NCBI GenBank assembly: GCA_039707655.1
Contig: CM077665.1
Coordinates: 139,377,148-139,441,147, forward strand
Origin: Elymus sibiricus
Taxonomy: Eukaryota > Streptophyta > Magnoliopsida > Poales > Poaceae
Length of the DNA stretch: 64,000 nt
Reading direction: 5' to 3'
Part shown: piece by piece, positions 9,608-20,018 of the stretch
Layout: each line of letters opens with the position of its first letter
Numbering within the stretch: the stretch's first letter is position 1
Made by a program: the position numbers and the translations under genes
Notes under the pieces: model-generated
The model's database searches: none
Told to the model about the DNA's origin: nothing
What the model saw: only the letters and a program-made list of their open reading frames with translations

Positions 9608-12600
9608 ATGGCTCGCGCAGTAGCACCCCTGAATTTTAATGCGTTCCTAGAGAAAGCTAAGTTGAAAGATGATGGAAGTAACTTTGTGGACTGGGTCCGT
9701 AATCTAAGGATTATCCTTACGGCTTCCCAGAAGGCTTATGTCCTTGATGCACCACTTGGTGATCCACCCACTCCAGTTGAGTCTCTAGACGTTGTGAACG
9801 CCTGGCAGGCTCGTTCTGAAGATTACTCAATAGTTCAATGTGCAATATTGTATGGCTTAGAACCGGGACTTCAAAGACGTTTTGAACGTCATGGAGCATA
9901 TGAGATGTTCCAGGAGTTGAAGTTTATCTTTCAGAAGAATGCCCGAATCGAGAGATATGAGATCTCCGATAAGTACTATGCTTGCAAGATGGAGGAGAAC
10001 GGGTCTATCAGTGATCACGTACTCAGAATGTCTGGGTACTCCACCCGTCTGGCTGAATTGGGGATGCCCCTTCCGCCAGAGGCTATCACTGACAGAGTTC
10101 TTCAATCATTGCCACCTAGCTACAAGAGCTTCGTGTTGAACTATAACATGCACGGGATGAACAAGTCAGTCGCCGAGCTGTTTGCGATGCTGAAAGCCGC
10201 TGAGTCTGAAATTCAGAAGGAGCATCAAGTGTTGATGGTCAATAAAACCACTAGTTTCAAGAAAAATGGCAAGGGTAAGAAGGGTAATTCCAAGAAGAGT
10301 GGCAAAGCAGTTGCTCCTCTCGTGAAGAAACCCAAGGCTGGACCCAAACCAGAAACTGTGTGCTTTCATTGCAAGGGAACTGGACACTGGAAGCGGAACT
10401 GCCCCAAGTATTTGGCTGACAAGAAGGCGGCCAACAACAAACAAGTTATATATGATATACATGTTATTGATGTGTACCTTACCAACTCTCGTTGTAGTGC
10501 CTGGGTATTTGATACCGGTGCGGTTGCTCATATTTGCAACTCAAAACAGGAACTGCGGAATAGACGAAGGCTGGCAAAGGACGAAGTGACGATGCGCGTG
10601 GGAAATGGTTCCAAGGTTGATGTGATCGCCGTCGGCACGCTCGCTCTTCGATTACCATCGGGATTAGTGATGAACCTGAATAATTGTTATTTAGTGCCTG
10701 CGTTAAGCATGAACATTATATCTGGATCTTGTTTATTGCGAGACGGTTACTCATTTAAATCAGAGAATAATGGTTGTTCTATTTATATGAGTAATATCTT
10801 TTATGGTCATGCACCCGATGTGAGGGGTTTATTCTTATTGAATCTCGATAGTAATGATACACATGTTCATAACATTGATGCCAAAAGATATAGAATTGAT
10901 AATGATAATACCACTTTCTTGTGGCACTGCCGTTTAGGTCATATTGGCGTAAAACGCATGAGGAAGCTCCTTGCTGATGGAATTTTGGAGTCACTTGATT
11001 TTGAATCACTTGACACATGCGAGCCATGCCTCATGGGCAAGATGACTAAAACGCCGTTCTCTGGAACAATGGAACGGGCAAGTGACTTGTTGGAAATCAT
11101 ACATACTGATGTGTGCGGTCCGATGAGTATTGAGGCGCGCGGTGGTTATCGTTACTTTCTCACCTTCACTGATGACTTAAGTAGATATGGGTATATTTAC
11201 TTAATGAAACACAAGTCTGAAACATTTGAAAAGTTCAAACAATTTCAGAGTGAAGTTGAGAATCATCGTAACAAGAAGATTAAATTCCTACGATCTGATC
11301 GAGGAGGAGAATATCTGAGTTATGAGTTTGGCAGTCACTTAAGACAATGTGGAATTGTTTCACAACTAACACCGCCTGGAACACCACAGCGTAATGGTGT
11401 GTCCGAACGTCGTAATCGAACCTTATTGGATATGGTGCGATCTATGATGTCTCTTGCCGATTTGCCACTATCATTTTGGGGTTATGCATTAGAGACAGCT
11501 GCATTCACTTTAAATAGGGCACCATCGAAATCCGTTGAGACGACGCCATATGAACTTTGGTTTGGCAAGAAGCCAAAGCTGTCGTTTCTTAAAGTTTGGG
11601 GATGTGATGCTTATGTCAAAAAGCTTCAGCCTGAAAAGCTGGAACCCAAAGCGGAGAAATGCGTCTTCATAGGATACCCAAAAGAGACAGTTGGGTATAC
11701 CTTCTACCTAAGATCCGAAGGCAAAGTGTTTGTCGCTAAAAACGGAACATTTCTTGAGAAAGAGTTTCTCTCGAAAGAATTGAGTGGGAGGAAGATAGAA
11801 CTTGATGAAGTTGTTGAACCTTTACTTCAACCTGAAAGTAGCGTAGCGCAGAAAGATGTTTCTGTAGAGCCTACATCAGCTGAAGGGGAAGTTAATGATG
11901 ATGATCATGAAGCTTCGGATCAAGTTACTATCGAACCTCGTAGGTCGACAAGGACGCGTACTGCTCCTGAGTGGTACGGCAACCCTGTCTTAGAGGTCAT
12001 GTTGTTAGACAGCGATGAACCTACGAGCTATGGAGAAGCGATGATGGGCCCGGATTCTGAGAAGTGGTTAGAGGCCATGAAATCCGAGATGGGATCCATG
12101 TATGAAAACAAAGTGTGGACTTTGGAAGTATTACCTGAAGGGCGTAAGGCCATTCAGAACAAATGGATCTTTAAGAGGAAGACGGACGCGGACGGTAATG
12201 TCACCGTCTATAAAGCTCGACTTGTGGCAAAGGGTTTTTCACAAGTTCAAGGAGTTGACTACGATGAGACCTTCTCACCCGTAGCGATGCTTAAGTCCGT
12301 CAGAATCATGTTAGCAATAGCTGCCTTTTTCGATTATGAAATTTGGCAGATGGATGTCAAAACAGCGTTCCTTAACGGTTTCCTTAAGGAAGAGTTGTAT
12401 ATGATGCAACCAGAAGGTTTTGTCGATCCAGAGAATGCTGACAAAGTTTGCAAACTCCAGCGATCCATTTATGGACTGGTGCAAGCATCTCGGAGTTGGA
12501 ATCTTCGCTTTGATGAGGTGATCAAAGCGTTCGAGTTTATACAAGTTTACGGAGAAGCTTGTATTTACAAGAAAGTGAGTGGGAGCTCTATAGCGTTTCT

Positions 12601-13591
12601 AATATTATATGTTGATGACATATTACTGATTGGAAACAATATAGAAATGTTGGAAAGCGTGAAGGAATATTTGAACAAGAGTTTTTCAATGAAGGACCTA
12701 GGAGAAGCTGCTTTCATATTAGGCATCAAGATCTATAGAGATAGATCGAGACGCTTAATAGGACTTTCACAAAGCACATACCTTGACAAAGTTTTGAAGA
12801 AGTTCAAAATGGATCAGTCCAAGAAGGGGTTCTTGCCTGTATTGCAAGGTGTGAAGTTGAGTAAGACTCAATGCCGAGTGACTGTAGAAGATAGAGAAAA
12901 GATGAGTGTCATCCCCTATGCTTCAGCCATAGGCTCTATCATGTATGCAATGCTGTGCACAAGACCCGATGTCAGCCTTGCCATAAGTATGGTCGGAAGG
13001 TTTCAAAGTGATCCGGGAATGGAACACTGGACGGCGGTCAAGAATATCCTGAAGTACCTGAAAAGGACCAAGGACATGTTTCTCGTTTATGGAGGTGATC
13101 AAGAGCTCGTCGTAAAGGGTTACGTCGATGCAAGCTTTGACACTGATCCGGATGACTCTAAATCACAAACCGGATACGTATTTATTCTTAATGGGGGTGC
13201 GGTTAGCTGGTGCAGTTCCAAGCAAAGCGTGGTAGCTGATTCTACATGCGAAGCGGAGTACATCGCTGCCTCGGAGGCGGCGAAGGAAGGTGTCTGGATG
13301 AAGGAGTTCATGACAGATCTTGGAGTAGTGCCTAGTGCGCTTAACCCAATGACTCTGTTTTGTGATAATACTGGTGCCATTGCTCTAGCCAAGGAACCAA
13401 GATTTCACAAGAGGACCAGACACATAAAGCGACGTTTCAATTCCATCCGCGATTACATCAAGGAGGACGACATAAATATTTGCAAAGTACACACGGATCT
13501 GAATGTTGCAGATCCGATGACTAAACCTCTTCCAGGGGCTAAACATGAACAACACCAGAACTGCATGGGTGTTCGATTCATTACAATGTAA
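9608..13591 (+). CDS. Angela-1 gag-pol polyprotein, uninterrupted
   Basis: A single 1327-codon frame with the full Copia order gag-protease-integrase-RT-RNase H. Gag spans about residues 1-270, with a zinc knuckle C252-C255-H260-C265 (CFHCKGTGHWKRNC). The protease has DTG at 302-304. The integrase has an HHCC zinc finger at H440, H445, C471 and C474, and a DD35E triad at D501, D564 and E600. RT carries KTAFLNG near 920 and YVDD at 1001-1004. RNase H acidic residues are D1174, E1217 and D1253. All key residues are present and no stop or frameshift interrupts the frame, so the proteins could be functional. The start codon lies about 1.25 kb after the LTR and opens MARAVAPLNFNAFLEK, as in Angela-2. 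Gag would form particles; pol would copy and integrate the RNA. Transcription may still be possible from the TATA-bearing 5' LTR, but that LTR has lost its U5 end. Confidence 0.95.
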   Translation: MARAVAPLNFNAFLEKAKLKDDGSNFVDWVRNLRIILTASQKAYVLDAPLGDPPTPVESLDVVNAWQARSEDYSIVQCAILYGLEPGLQRRFERHGAYEMFQELKFIFQKNARIERYEISDKYYACKMEENGSISDHVLRMSGYSTRLAELGMPLPPEAITDRVLQSLPPSYKSFVLNYNMHGMNKSVAELFAMLKAAESEIQKEHQVLMVNKTTSFKKNGKGKKGNSKKSGKAVAPLVKKPKAGPKPETVCFHCKGTGHWKRNCPKYLADKKAANNKQVIYDIHVIDVYLTNSRCSAWVFDTGAVAHICNSKQELRNRRRLAKDEVTMRVGNGSKVDVIAVGTLALRLPSGLVMNLNNCYLVPALSMNIISGSCLLRDGYSFKSENNGCSIYMSNIFYGHAPDVRGLFLLNLDSNDTHVHNIDAKRYRIDNDNTTFLWHCRLGHIGVKRMRKLLADGILESLDFESLDTCEPCLMGKMTKTPFSGTMERASDLLEIIHTDVCGPMSIEARGGYRYFLTFTDDLSRYGYIYLMKHKSETFEKFKQFQSEVENHRNKKIKFLRSDRGGEYLSYEFGSHLRQCGIVSQLTPPGTPQRNGVSERRNRTLLDMVRSMMSLADLPLSFWGYALETAAFTLNRAPSKSVETTPYELWFGKKPKLSFLKVWGCDAYVKKLQPEKLEPKAEKCVFIGYPKETVGYTFYLRSEGKVFVAKNGTFLEKEFLSKELSGRKIELDEVVEPLLQPESSVAQKDVSVEPTSAEGEVNDDDHEASDQVTIEPRRSTRTRTAPEWYGNPVLEVMLLDSDEPTSYGEAMMGPDSEKWLEAMKSEMGSMYENKVWTLEVLPEGRKAIQNKWIFKRKTDADGNVTVYKARLVAKGFSQVQGVDYDETFSPVAMLKSVRIMLAIAAFFDYEIWQMDVKTAFLNGFLKEELYMMQPEGFVDPENADKVCKLQRSIYGLVQASRSWNLRFDEVIKAFEFIQVYGEACIYKKVSGSSIAFLILYVDDILLIGNNIEMLESVKEYLNKSFSMKDLGEAAFILGIKIYRDRSRRLIGLSQSTYLDKVLKKFKMDQSKKGFLPVLQGVKLSKTQCRVTVEDREKMSVIPYASAIGSIMYAMLCTRPDVSLAISMVGRFQSDPGMEHWTAVKNILKYLKRTKDMFLVYGGDQELVVKGYVDASFDTDPDDSKSQTGYVFILNGGAVSWCSSKQSVVADSTCEAEYIAASEAAKEGVWMKEFMTDLGVVPSALNPMTLFCDNTGAIALAKEPRFHKRTRHIKRRFNSIRDYIKEDDINICKVHTDLNVADPMTKPLPGAKHEQHQNCMGVRFITM

Positions 13592-13628
13592 ATCACATAG
13601 TGATGTGAACTAGATTATTGACTCTAGT

Positions 13629-13641
13629 GCAAGTGGGAGAC
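13629..13641 (+). promoter_or_regulatory. Angela-1 polypurine tract
   Basis: GCAAGTGGGAGAC lies immediately upstream of the 3' LTR start TGTTGGAAAT and follows the gag-pol stop by about 40 bp. This is the plus-strand priming site. The same sequence flanks the Angela-2 LTR on the other strand at 37196-37208. Confidence 0.8.
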
Positions 13642-15485
13642 TGTTGGAAATATGCCCTAGAGGCAATAATAAATTAGTTATTATTATATTTCCTTGTTCA
13701 TGATAATCGTTTATTATCCATGCTATAATTGTATTGATTGGAAACTCAAATACATGTGTGGGTACATAGACAACACTATGTCCCTAGTAAGCCTCTAGTT
13801 GACTAGCTCGTTGATCAAAGATGGTTAAGGTTTCCTAGCCATTGACATGAGATGTCATTTGATAACAGTATCACATCATTAGGAGAATGATGTGATGGAC
13901 AAGACCCAAACTATAAACGTAGCATATGATCGTGTTAGTTTATTGCTATTGTTTTCTGCATGTCAAGTATCTGTTCCTATGACCATGAGATCATACAACT
14001 CCCTGACATCGGAGGAGTACCTTGTGTGTATCAAACGTCGCAACGTAACTGGGTGACTATAAAGGTGCTCTACAGGTATCTCCGAGAATGTCTGTTGGGT
14101 TGGCATGGATCAAGACTGGGATTTGTTACTCCGTGTGACGGAGAGGTATCTCAGGGCCCACTCGGTAATACAACATCACAATGAGCCTTGCAAGCAATGT
14201 GACTAAAGTGTTTGCCACGAGATCTTGTATTACGGAACGAGTAAAGAGACTTGCCGGTAACGAGATTGAACTAGGTATAGAGATACCGACGATCGAATCT
14301 CGGGCAAGTAACATACCGAAGAACAAAGGGAACATCATATGGGATTAACTGAATCCTTGACATAGAGGTTCGACCGATAAAGATCTTCGTAGAATATGTA
14401 GGAGCCAATATGGGCATCCAGGTCCCGCTATTGGTTATTGATCGTAGAGGTGTCTCGGTCATGTCTACATAGTTCTCGAACCCGCAGGGTCTACACACTT
14501 AACGTTTGGTGACGATTAGTATAGTTGAGTTATTTTGTTGGTGACCGAAGGTTGTTCGGAGTCCCGGATAAGATCCCGGACATGACGAGGGTCTCCGGAA
14601 GAGTCCGGAGGTAAAGATTAATATATGTGATAATAGTGTTGTGATCTTCGGAAGGGTTCCGGAATTCACCGGAAGGGGTTCCGGGTGTTTACCGAAGTGT
14701 TCGGGTGCAGCAACACTTTATATGGGCCAAAGGGGTAAAGCCCACGAGGTATTGGAAAGTGCAAAAGGAAGTTTTGCTGCTGCCTTAAGCGGTACTACCG
14801 CTGGTAAGGCAGTACTACCGCGTAAGCGGTACTACCGCTTATGTGAAGCGGTACTACCGCTCAAGCGGTACTACCGCTTGTGTGAAGCGGTACTACCGCT
14901 TGTGCGCGATACTACAGGGATCCGAGTTGGACTCTTTCCCTGCGGGCCAAACCGACCTTGTGCGGGCAAAACCGACCTGGAGGAGGCTTTTACTCCAAGT
15001 TTAGACCCCAAGGCTCAACATATAAATAGAGGGGCAGGGCTAGCACACGGGACACATCAAGATTTCCCAAGCCGTGTGTCGGCAACCCTAACCCTCTAGT
15101 TCTCCCGTCATAATCTCCGTAGTGCTTGGCGAAGCCCTGCAGAGATTGTTCCTCACCACCATCACCACGCCGTCGTGCTACCGGAACTCATCTACTACTT
15201 CACTATCGCTCGCTGGATCGAGGAGGTGAAGGCGTCATCAAGCCGTACGTGTGTTGAACGCGGAGGTGCCATCCGTTCGGCACTAGTTCGTGATCGGATC
15301 GAGGGACGACTTGCGATTTGGATCACGGAGACGTTCGACTACATCAACCGCGTTTCTTAACGCTTCCGCTTAGCGATCTACAAGGGTATGTAGATTCACT
15401 CTCCCTCTCGTAGATGCTCATCACCATGGATAGATCTTGTGTGTGCGTAGGAAAATTTTTGTTTCCCATGCAACGTTCCCCAACA
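13642..15485 (+). repeat. Angela-1 3' LTR, complete
   Basis: 1844 bp from TGTTGGAAATATGCCC to CCCCAACA. It retains the terminal 44 bp that the 5' LTR lacks. It has one fewer AGCGGTACTACCGCT unit (array at 14788-14900). TATAAATAG is at 15021-15029. Confidence 0.95.
14788..14900 (+). repeat. AGCGGTACTACCGCT palindrome array, Angela-1 3' LTR
   Basis: Six copies of the 15-bp motif, one 19-bp unit fewer than in the 5' LTR. Since both LTRs of a new insertion are copied from one template, the difference arose after insertion, probably by slippage. Confidence 0.9.
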
Positions 15486-15490
15486 GTTTT
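15486..15490 (+). repeat. Target-site duplication GTTTT, right copy (Angela-1)
   Basis: It matches 6533-6537. Ignoring one copy, the Copia B reading frame passes from PDGF straight into the following RT codons without a frame change. Confidence 0.95.
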
Positions 15491-16602
15491 ATAGTGGACG
15501 GTCAGGAAGGAAAGGTGTGCAAATTGTTGAAGTCTTTGTATGGACTTAAGCAAGCACCTAAGCAGTGGCATGTGAAGTTTGAAAGAACTTTAACAGCTGC
15601 AGGCTTTGTTGTGAACGAAGCTAACAAATGTGTGTACTATCGCCATAGTGGGGGCGAGGGAGTTATCCTTTTCTTGTATGTTGATGACATATTGATTTTC
15701 AGAACAAATCTGAATGTTATTAAGGAGGTCAAGGATTTCGTATCCATTGTTTTGAGATGAAGGATTTAGGATTAGCTGATGTTATTCTGAACATCAAGCT
15801 GTTGAGAGGTGATTATGGTGGGATTACATTGCTTCACTATCACTATTTGGAAAAGATCTTGAGTCACTTTGGTTATAGTGACTACAAGCCCTCTCCAACA
15901 CCATATGATGCTAGCGTGTTGCTTCGAAAGAATCGAAGAATTGCTAGAGATCAATTGAAATACTCTCAGGTTATTGGCTCGCTTATGTATTTAGCGAGCG
16001 CTACGAGACCTGACATCTCTTTTGCTGTTAGCAAACTGAGTCGGTTTGTCTCAAAACCAGGAGATGATCATTGGAAAGCTCTAGAAAGAATTATGCGCTA
16101 TTTGAAGGGCACTACGAGTTATGGAATTCACTACACTGGGTACCCAAAGGTACTTGAAGGATATAGTGACTCAAACTGGATCTTTGATGCTGATGAGATA
16201 AAGGCTACGAGCGGATATGTATTCACTCATGGAGGTGACGCTGTTTCTTGGAAGTCTTGCAAGCAGACCATCTTAACGAGGTCAACAATGGAGGCAGAAC
16301 TCACAGCACTAGAAACAACTACGATCAAAGCAGACTGGCTTCGTCGGCTCTTGAATGACTTACTGGTTGTTGAGAAACCTGTACTAGGTGTTCTTATGAA
16401 CTGCGACAATCAAACCGTGATCACCAAAGTGAGTAGTTCAAAGGATAATATGAAGTCATCAAGACATGTTCAGAGAAGGTTAAAGTCTGTCAGTAAAATG
16501 AGAAAATCCGGAGTTATTGCATTGGATTATATCCAAACGTCTAAGAATCTGGCAGATCCTCTTACTAAGGGTCTATCATGTAATGTGATAGATAATGCAT
16601 AG
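15491..16602 (+). pseudogene. Copia B RT and RNase H (3' part)
   Basis: After Angela-1 the Copia B frame resumes with DGQEGKVCKLLKSLYG, typical of Copia RT, then the catalytic YVDD at about 15679. One frame change occurs near 15757, where one frame ends at TGA 15758-15760 and the next opens at MKDLG. From 15757 the frame is open to the natural end at TAG 16600-16602, covering RNase H with SDSNW (about 16168), MEAEL (about 16291), NCDNQT (about 16400) and NLADPLTKGL (about 16549). One key deviation is ILIFRTN, where relatives have ILIFGTN. It is a pseudogene because the 5' part is heavily broken. Confidence 0.9.
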
Positions 16603-17179
16603 AAGGAGATGGGTATGAGACCCACAATATGAGTTGTTCACAGTGGTAACCTATTCTATGTGATCGGAGATCCCGTGAATTAGATGTGGAAGACAAGCTG
16701 TTGGTGAACTGAGAGAAGAGTATCCTTACCATTAATAATACCACTCCATGAAGATGCAATAGTGCATGGCAGGTTGATCTATATCTTAATGTGTTCTAAG
16801 TGGCTTATTTAAGCAGAGATGTTGTCCCGCAGAACATCTTTTGAAGAACACACCTATATGAGTCCGATTGTTACACGTCGCAATCTATGAGAGTAGGGTG
16901 CTCTCTAGCAAACTCAAGAAAGGCCTCAGAGTATGACGCATAAGCTCCACCCGCGGGGAAATCCCACGGCAGCCTAGTATCGGTCAAGGCTTTGTGTGAA
17001 GCTAGATTCGCAGAAAACTTGCAGTTCAAGGCCTAGTCCACTGTTCAAGTTGCTTTCTAGTGTAGCATAGAGGTCTAGGTGGAAGTTCAACTTAACAGTC
17101 TGCACTGCAGTACCGTTATATAAACAGTATTTTGGAACCAAAGGAAAATTTTGTGTTCCTCTGGGATCTGGTGGGGGAT
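16603..17179 (+). other. Copia B 3' spacer and polypurine tract
   Basis: No gene is seen. The spacer ends with the purine run GGTGGGGGAT (17170-17179), the likely polypurine tract preceding the LTR. Confidence 0.65.
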
Positions 17180-17639
17180 TGCTGTAATTTACTCTATTTA
17201 TGGGCCAACCTAATAGCATTTTTCAGAATTCCTAATAAATCCTAGAGGCCCACTTAGCCCATTCATGCAAGGCAAGAGTGGGGCCAAAGTTTAGTCCCAT
17301 ACCGCTTAGCTAGTAGGAGTTAGATCTCCTTATAAGGGAGGTTGTTTCTCCACATGTATGAGGATGAGAACAAGAGAGACATTCATGCGCGCTCCTCCTC
17401 CGCCGCTCGCCTCGCCATGCCTAGTCATGACGCGCCGTGGGTTGCGGGAATGAGCCGAGCTGATGTCTAAATTTTTCCCACGCACGACTGGTATACGAAA
17501 GGTCACTCGGGAGGTTAATAGTTTTGCTGTAGTGGAGATTGAATACGAACGCTGCACCCTTCGGCTACTGCCTGTTCGTTTTGTCTCCCTCTTTTGCTTC
17601 ACCTCCCGTTCCAGCCTATCCGCCTCCTTCTCCTGTGCC

Positions 17640-17647
17640 TATAAAAG
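17640..17647 (+). promoter_or_regulatory. TATA-like box in the Copia B LTR
   Basis: TATAAAAG lies in a pyrimidine-rich context upstream of GAGAGACACCAGAACATCA, which resembles a transcription-start region. A second weaker candidate, TTATAAGG, is near 17331. Confidence 0.5.
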
Positions 17648-17847
17648 AGAGGTCGCTCCTCTCTAGAGAGACACCAGAACATCATCCTCTTCACGCCATC
17701 GGGTTCCAATCTCTGAGCTACTACAAGGTTCTTCCCCATCCCGGCTTGCGGCGTGCACCGCGGGTCGGGACAGTAGGCCTCTGAAACCCCACCACTTTGA
17801 GTACTGTATGGGAGAAGGGTGATAAGGTTTTTGGGGAGCACTCTACG

Positions 17848-18020
17848 CGACTACTGACTTCTTCATCACGGACGCCACGGCCGTCGACGTCCACTTCCCA
17901 GACGACGACTTCTTCCCCAACGTCAACAACCTCTTCAACGACATGGCCGGTGACGACGTCAACGCCTACGCTAACGCTGCTGCCACTACTCAGTACGTGT
18001 TCGTGTCTTTTCTGTTCTAG
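17848..18020 (+). other. GC3-rich acidic open stretch inside the Copia B LTR
   Basis: One frame is open from GACTTCTTCATCACG to TAG at 18018-18020 and reads as an Asp/Asn/Ala-rich peptide (for example FPDDDFFPNVNNLFNDMAG). Nearly every codon ends in C or G, like grass genes, while the surrounding LTR is AT-rich. An ATG lies inside it (MAGDD, about 17943). A GTACGT sequence at about 17994 could be a splice donor. I do not recognise the peptide. It may be a short coding leader, a captured exon piece, or chance. Confidence 0.4.
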
Positions 18021-18254
18021 GTCCTGCTAGAGTTTCTTGGTCTAGTTTTTGCTCTACATATGTTTCGGTCTAGTTCACATGTTCACATGATATTTGCTTA
18101 TAATCCTTTAGTTTGCCTGATAAGTCTTGTTCCTCTTATTATGGCATACTCTCCTCTACGTTGCATGACTACTGTTGTTTCTGTTACTATGATCTTGTTC
18201 TATCTACTGTTTATTTCTTTTAAATCATTCAGTAAATTGCTCATTTATCCAACA

Positions 18255-18434
18255 TAAGCTTCCATCCAAATCACATTTTGCACTTAAGGCAACCTGATGG
18301 CTCTCGTATTCCTAAAAAAATACCGTTTATGCGAAGTTGGACAAAAAAGACGAGCAACTTTTGTAAATCAGAATTTTTATATTTGATCTCTTATGACCAC
18401 CTCCCTCATTCCTTGTGTATAATTTTGGCGGGCG
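18255..18434. other. Unassigned flank between Copia B and the Sabrina-like element
   Basis: 180 bp without recognisable repeats or genes. It continues, after the Sabrina-like insertion, at 25326. It is probably the genomic DNA into which Copia B or its predecessors inserted. Confidence 0.5.
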
Positions 18435-18439
18435 AATAA
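18435..18439. repeat. Target-site duplication AATAA, left copy
   Basis: AATAA precedes the LTR end at 18440 and recurs at 25321-25325 immediately after the other LTR. This defines an intact insertion. Confidence 0.9.
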
Positions 18440-20001
18440 TGATACTTGTGATCTGCGTTGGGTTTTTCGTAAAGAGGAACAGGTAATTGCAGCACAAAGC
18501 GGATAAGTATTTCCCTCAATTATGAAACCAAGGTTTATTGAACCAATAGGAATATCAATCATCAACCATCTTCAGCGGTTGCTCACAAATGAACAAACAA
18601 CTTGCACCCAACGCGGGCAAGAGGGTTGTCAATCCCCTTGATCTCGTTATTTGCAAGCAAGTAATTGTTGATAAATATAAATTGCAAAATAAAATAAAAG
18701 ATAAAAAAGGCATCAAGGTAATTGTAGCGTTTGTAAATATATAAGTGAATAGACCCGGGGGCCATAGTTTTCCCTAGCGGCATCTCTCATGTAGGCAGCA
18801 TACGATGGGTAACAAATTACTGTTGGGCAATTGATAGAAAAGCGGATAGTTATGCGATGTTCACGACAATGATCATGTATATATATATGCATCACGTCCA
18901 TAAGCAAATAGGCCGACTCCTACCTGCACCTATTACTATTATTCCACTCATCAACCGCTATCCAGCATGCATCTAGAGTATTAAGTAAAACAGAGTAATG
19001 CTTGGAGAACGATGACATGATGTAGACAAAGTAAACTCAAAAAATATGAATGAACCCCATCGTTTTATCCTTAGTAGCAACAACACAAAGACGCATCTTG
19101 TCCCCTACTTTGTCACTGGGATATAGAAACTCGCCAGTTTGAACCTACCACAACGCACCACTCCCACCGATGAAATATCAATCTACTTGGCCAAAGCACA
19201 TCAATAGATCGGAGAGCATTACGAAGTTATAATGATCATGCACTTAAGAGATAATATAATTCAGAGGCATCTCAAATACTTTTCATGAATAATCTGAACA
19301 TAAACCCACAATTCATCGGATCCCAACAAACACACCGCACAATAGGATTACATCGGATAGATCAAAGCGAAGATGCGATGATCATTGTATTGAAGATCAT
19401 AAGAGAGAGAGATTGCCATCTAGGTACTAGCTATGGACCCGAGGTCTGTGGTGAACTACTCACACATCATCATGAGGGCAGCAAGGTTGATGAAGAGGCC
19501 CTCTGTGATCGATCCCCCTCCGACAGGGTGCCGGAACGAAGCTCCAGATGGCCTCGCGACGGAACAGAGACTTGTGCCGGCGGAAAAAGGGTTTCGGTAC
19601 TGCCTTCAGGGTTTCTAGGATATTAGAGAATGTATAGGACGGAGAGGGATGTCGGGAGGCGGCTGAGGGGGCCACCACATATCAGTACGCACCCCCAGGG
19701 CGCGCCCTGATGTGTGGTGGGGCCCTCATGCACCTCCTAGCCTCCTTCCGAAGCTTCTAGGTCTTCATATAGTCCAGGAAAAATCATTAAAAAGTTTCAT
19801 GGCAAAGGGACTTCGTTTGGTACAGTAAACGTGAAAAAGGTAAAAACATGCAGAAAACAACAACTGGCACTGGGCACTGGGTCAATAGGTTAGTGCTCAA
19901 AAATATTATAAATTGGTAAATAATTACCCAAAAAGTATCCTAGAATGATAATATATCAGCATGGAACAATGAAAAATTATAGAAACGTTGGAGACGTATC
20001 A
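18440..20001 (-). repeat. Sabrina-like 3' LTR (element orientation)
   Basis: 1562 bp. It aligns along its length with 23744-25320. The inner end GAGACGTATCA is followed by the AGCATCCCCAAGCTTA purine tract (minus-strand TAAGCTTGGGGATGCT). Confidence 0.9.
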
Positions 20002-20018
20002 AGCATCCCCAAGCTTAA
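20002..20018 (-). promoter_or_regulatory. Polypurine tract, Sabrina-like element
   Basis: Minus-strand TAAGCTTGGGGATGCT adjoins the LTR start TGATACGTC. Near-identical copies occur inside the element at 22115-22129 and 22173-22187. Confidence 0.75.

Larger units (their letters stand above)
6538..15485 (+). mobile_element. Angela-1: full-length Angela/BARE-type Copia element
   Basis: The element is 8948 bp with LTRs at 6538-8356 and 13642-15485, TSD GTTTT, one open gag-pol frame (9608-13591) and a polypurine tract. By eye the two LTRs differ at roughly 28 positions over 1.8 kb, plus a 19-bp repeat-unit difference and the loss of 44 bp at the 5' LTR end. This points to a fairly recent insertion. 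It lies inside the RT of Copia B in the same orientation. Confidence 0.95.
3786..18254 (+). mobile_element. Copia B retrotransposon, interrupted by Angela-1
   Basis: A plus-strand Copia element whose 5' LTR and gag start are lost or outside the window because the Sirevirus sits in its gag. The visible parts are gag-protease-integrase-RT (3788-6537), the rest of RT and RNase H (15491-16602), a 3' spacer (16603-17179) and a 3' LTR (about 17180-18254). Angela-1 is inserted in the RT. The coding sequence is degraded throughout, so this is the older host of both neighbours. I do not assign a family name. Confidence 0.85.
17180..18254 (+). repeat. Copia B 3' LTR (approximate ends)
   Basis: The LTR is inferred to start TGCTGTAATTTACTC after the polypurine tract and to end near TTATCCAACA. 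No second LTR is in the window, so both ends are approximate. It contains TATAAAAG at 17640-17647 and an unusual GC-rich coding-like stretch at 17848-18020. Confidence 0.6.

Noticed and set aside
18377..19678. Short frames within the Sabrina-like LTR as small genes
   Set aside because: The same segments recur in the other LTR with disrupted frames. They are LTR sequence.
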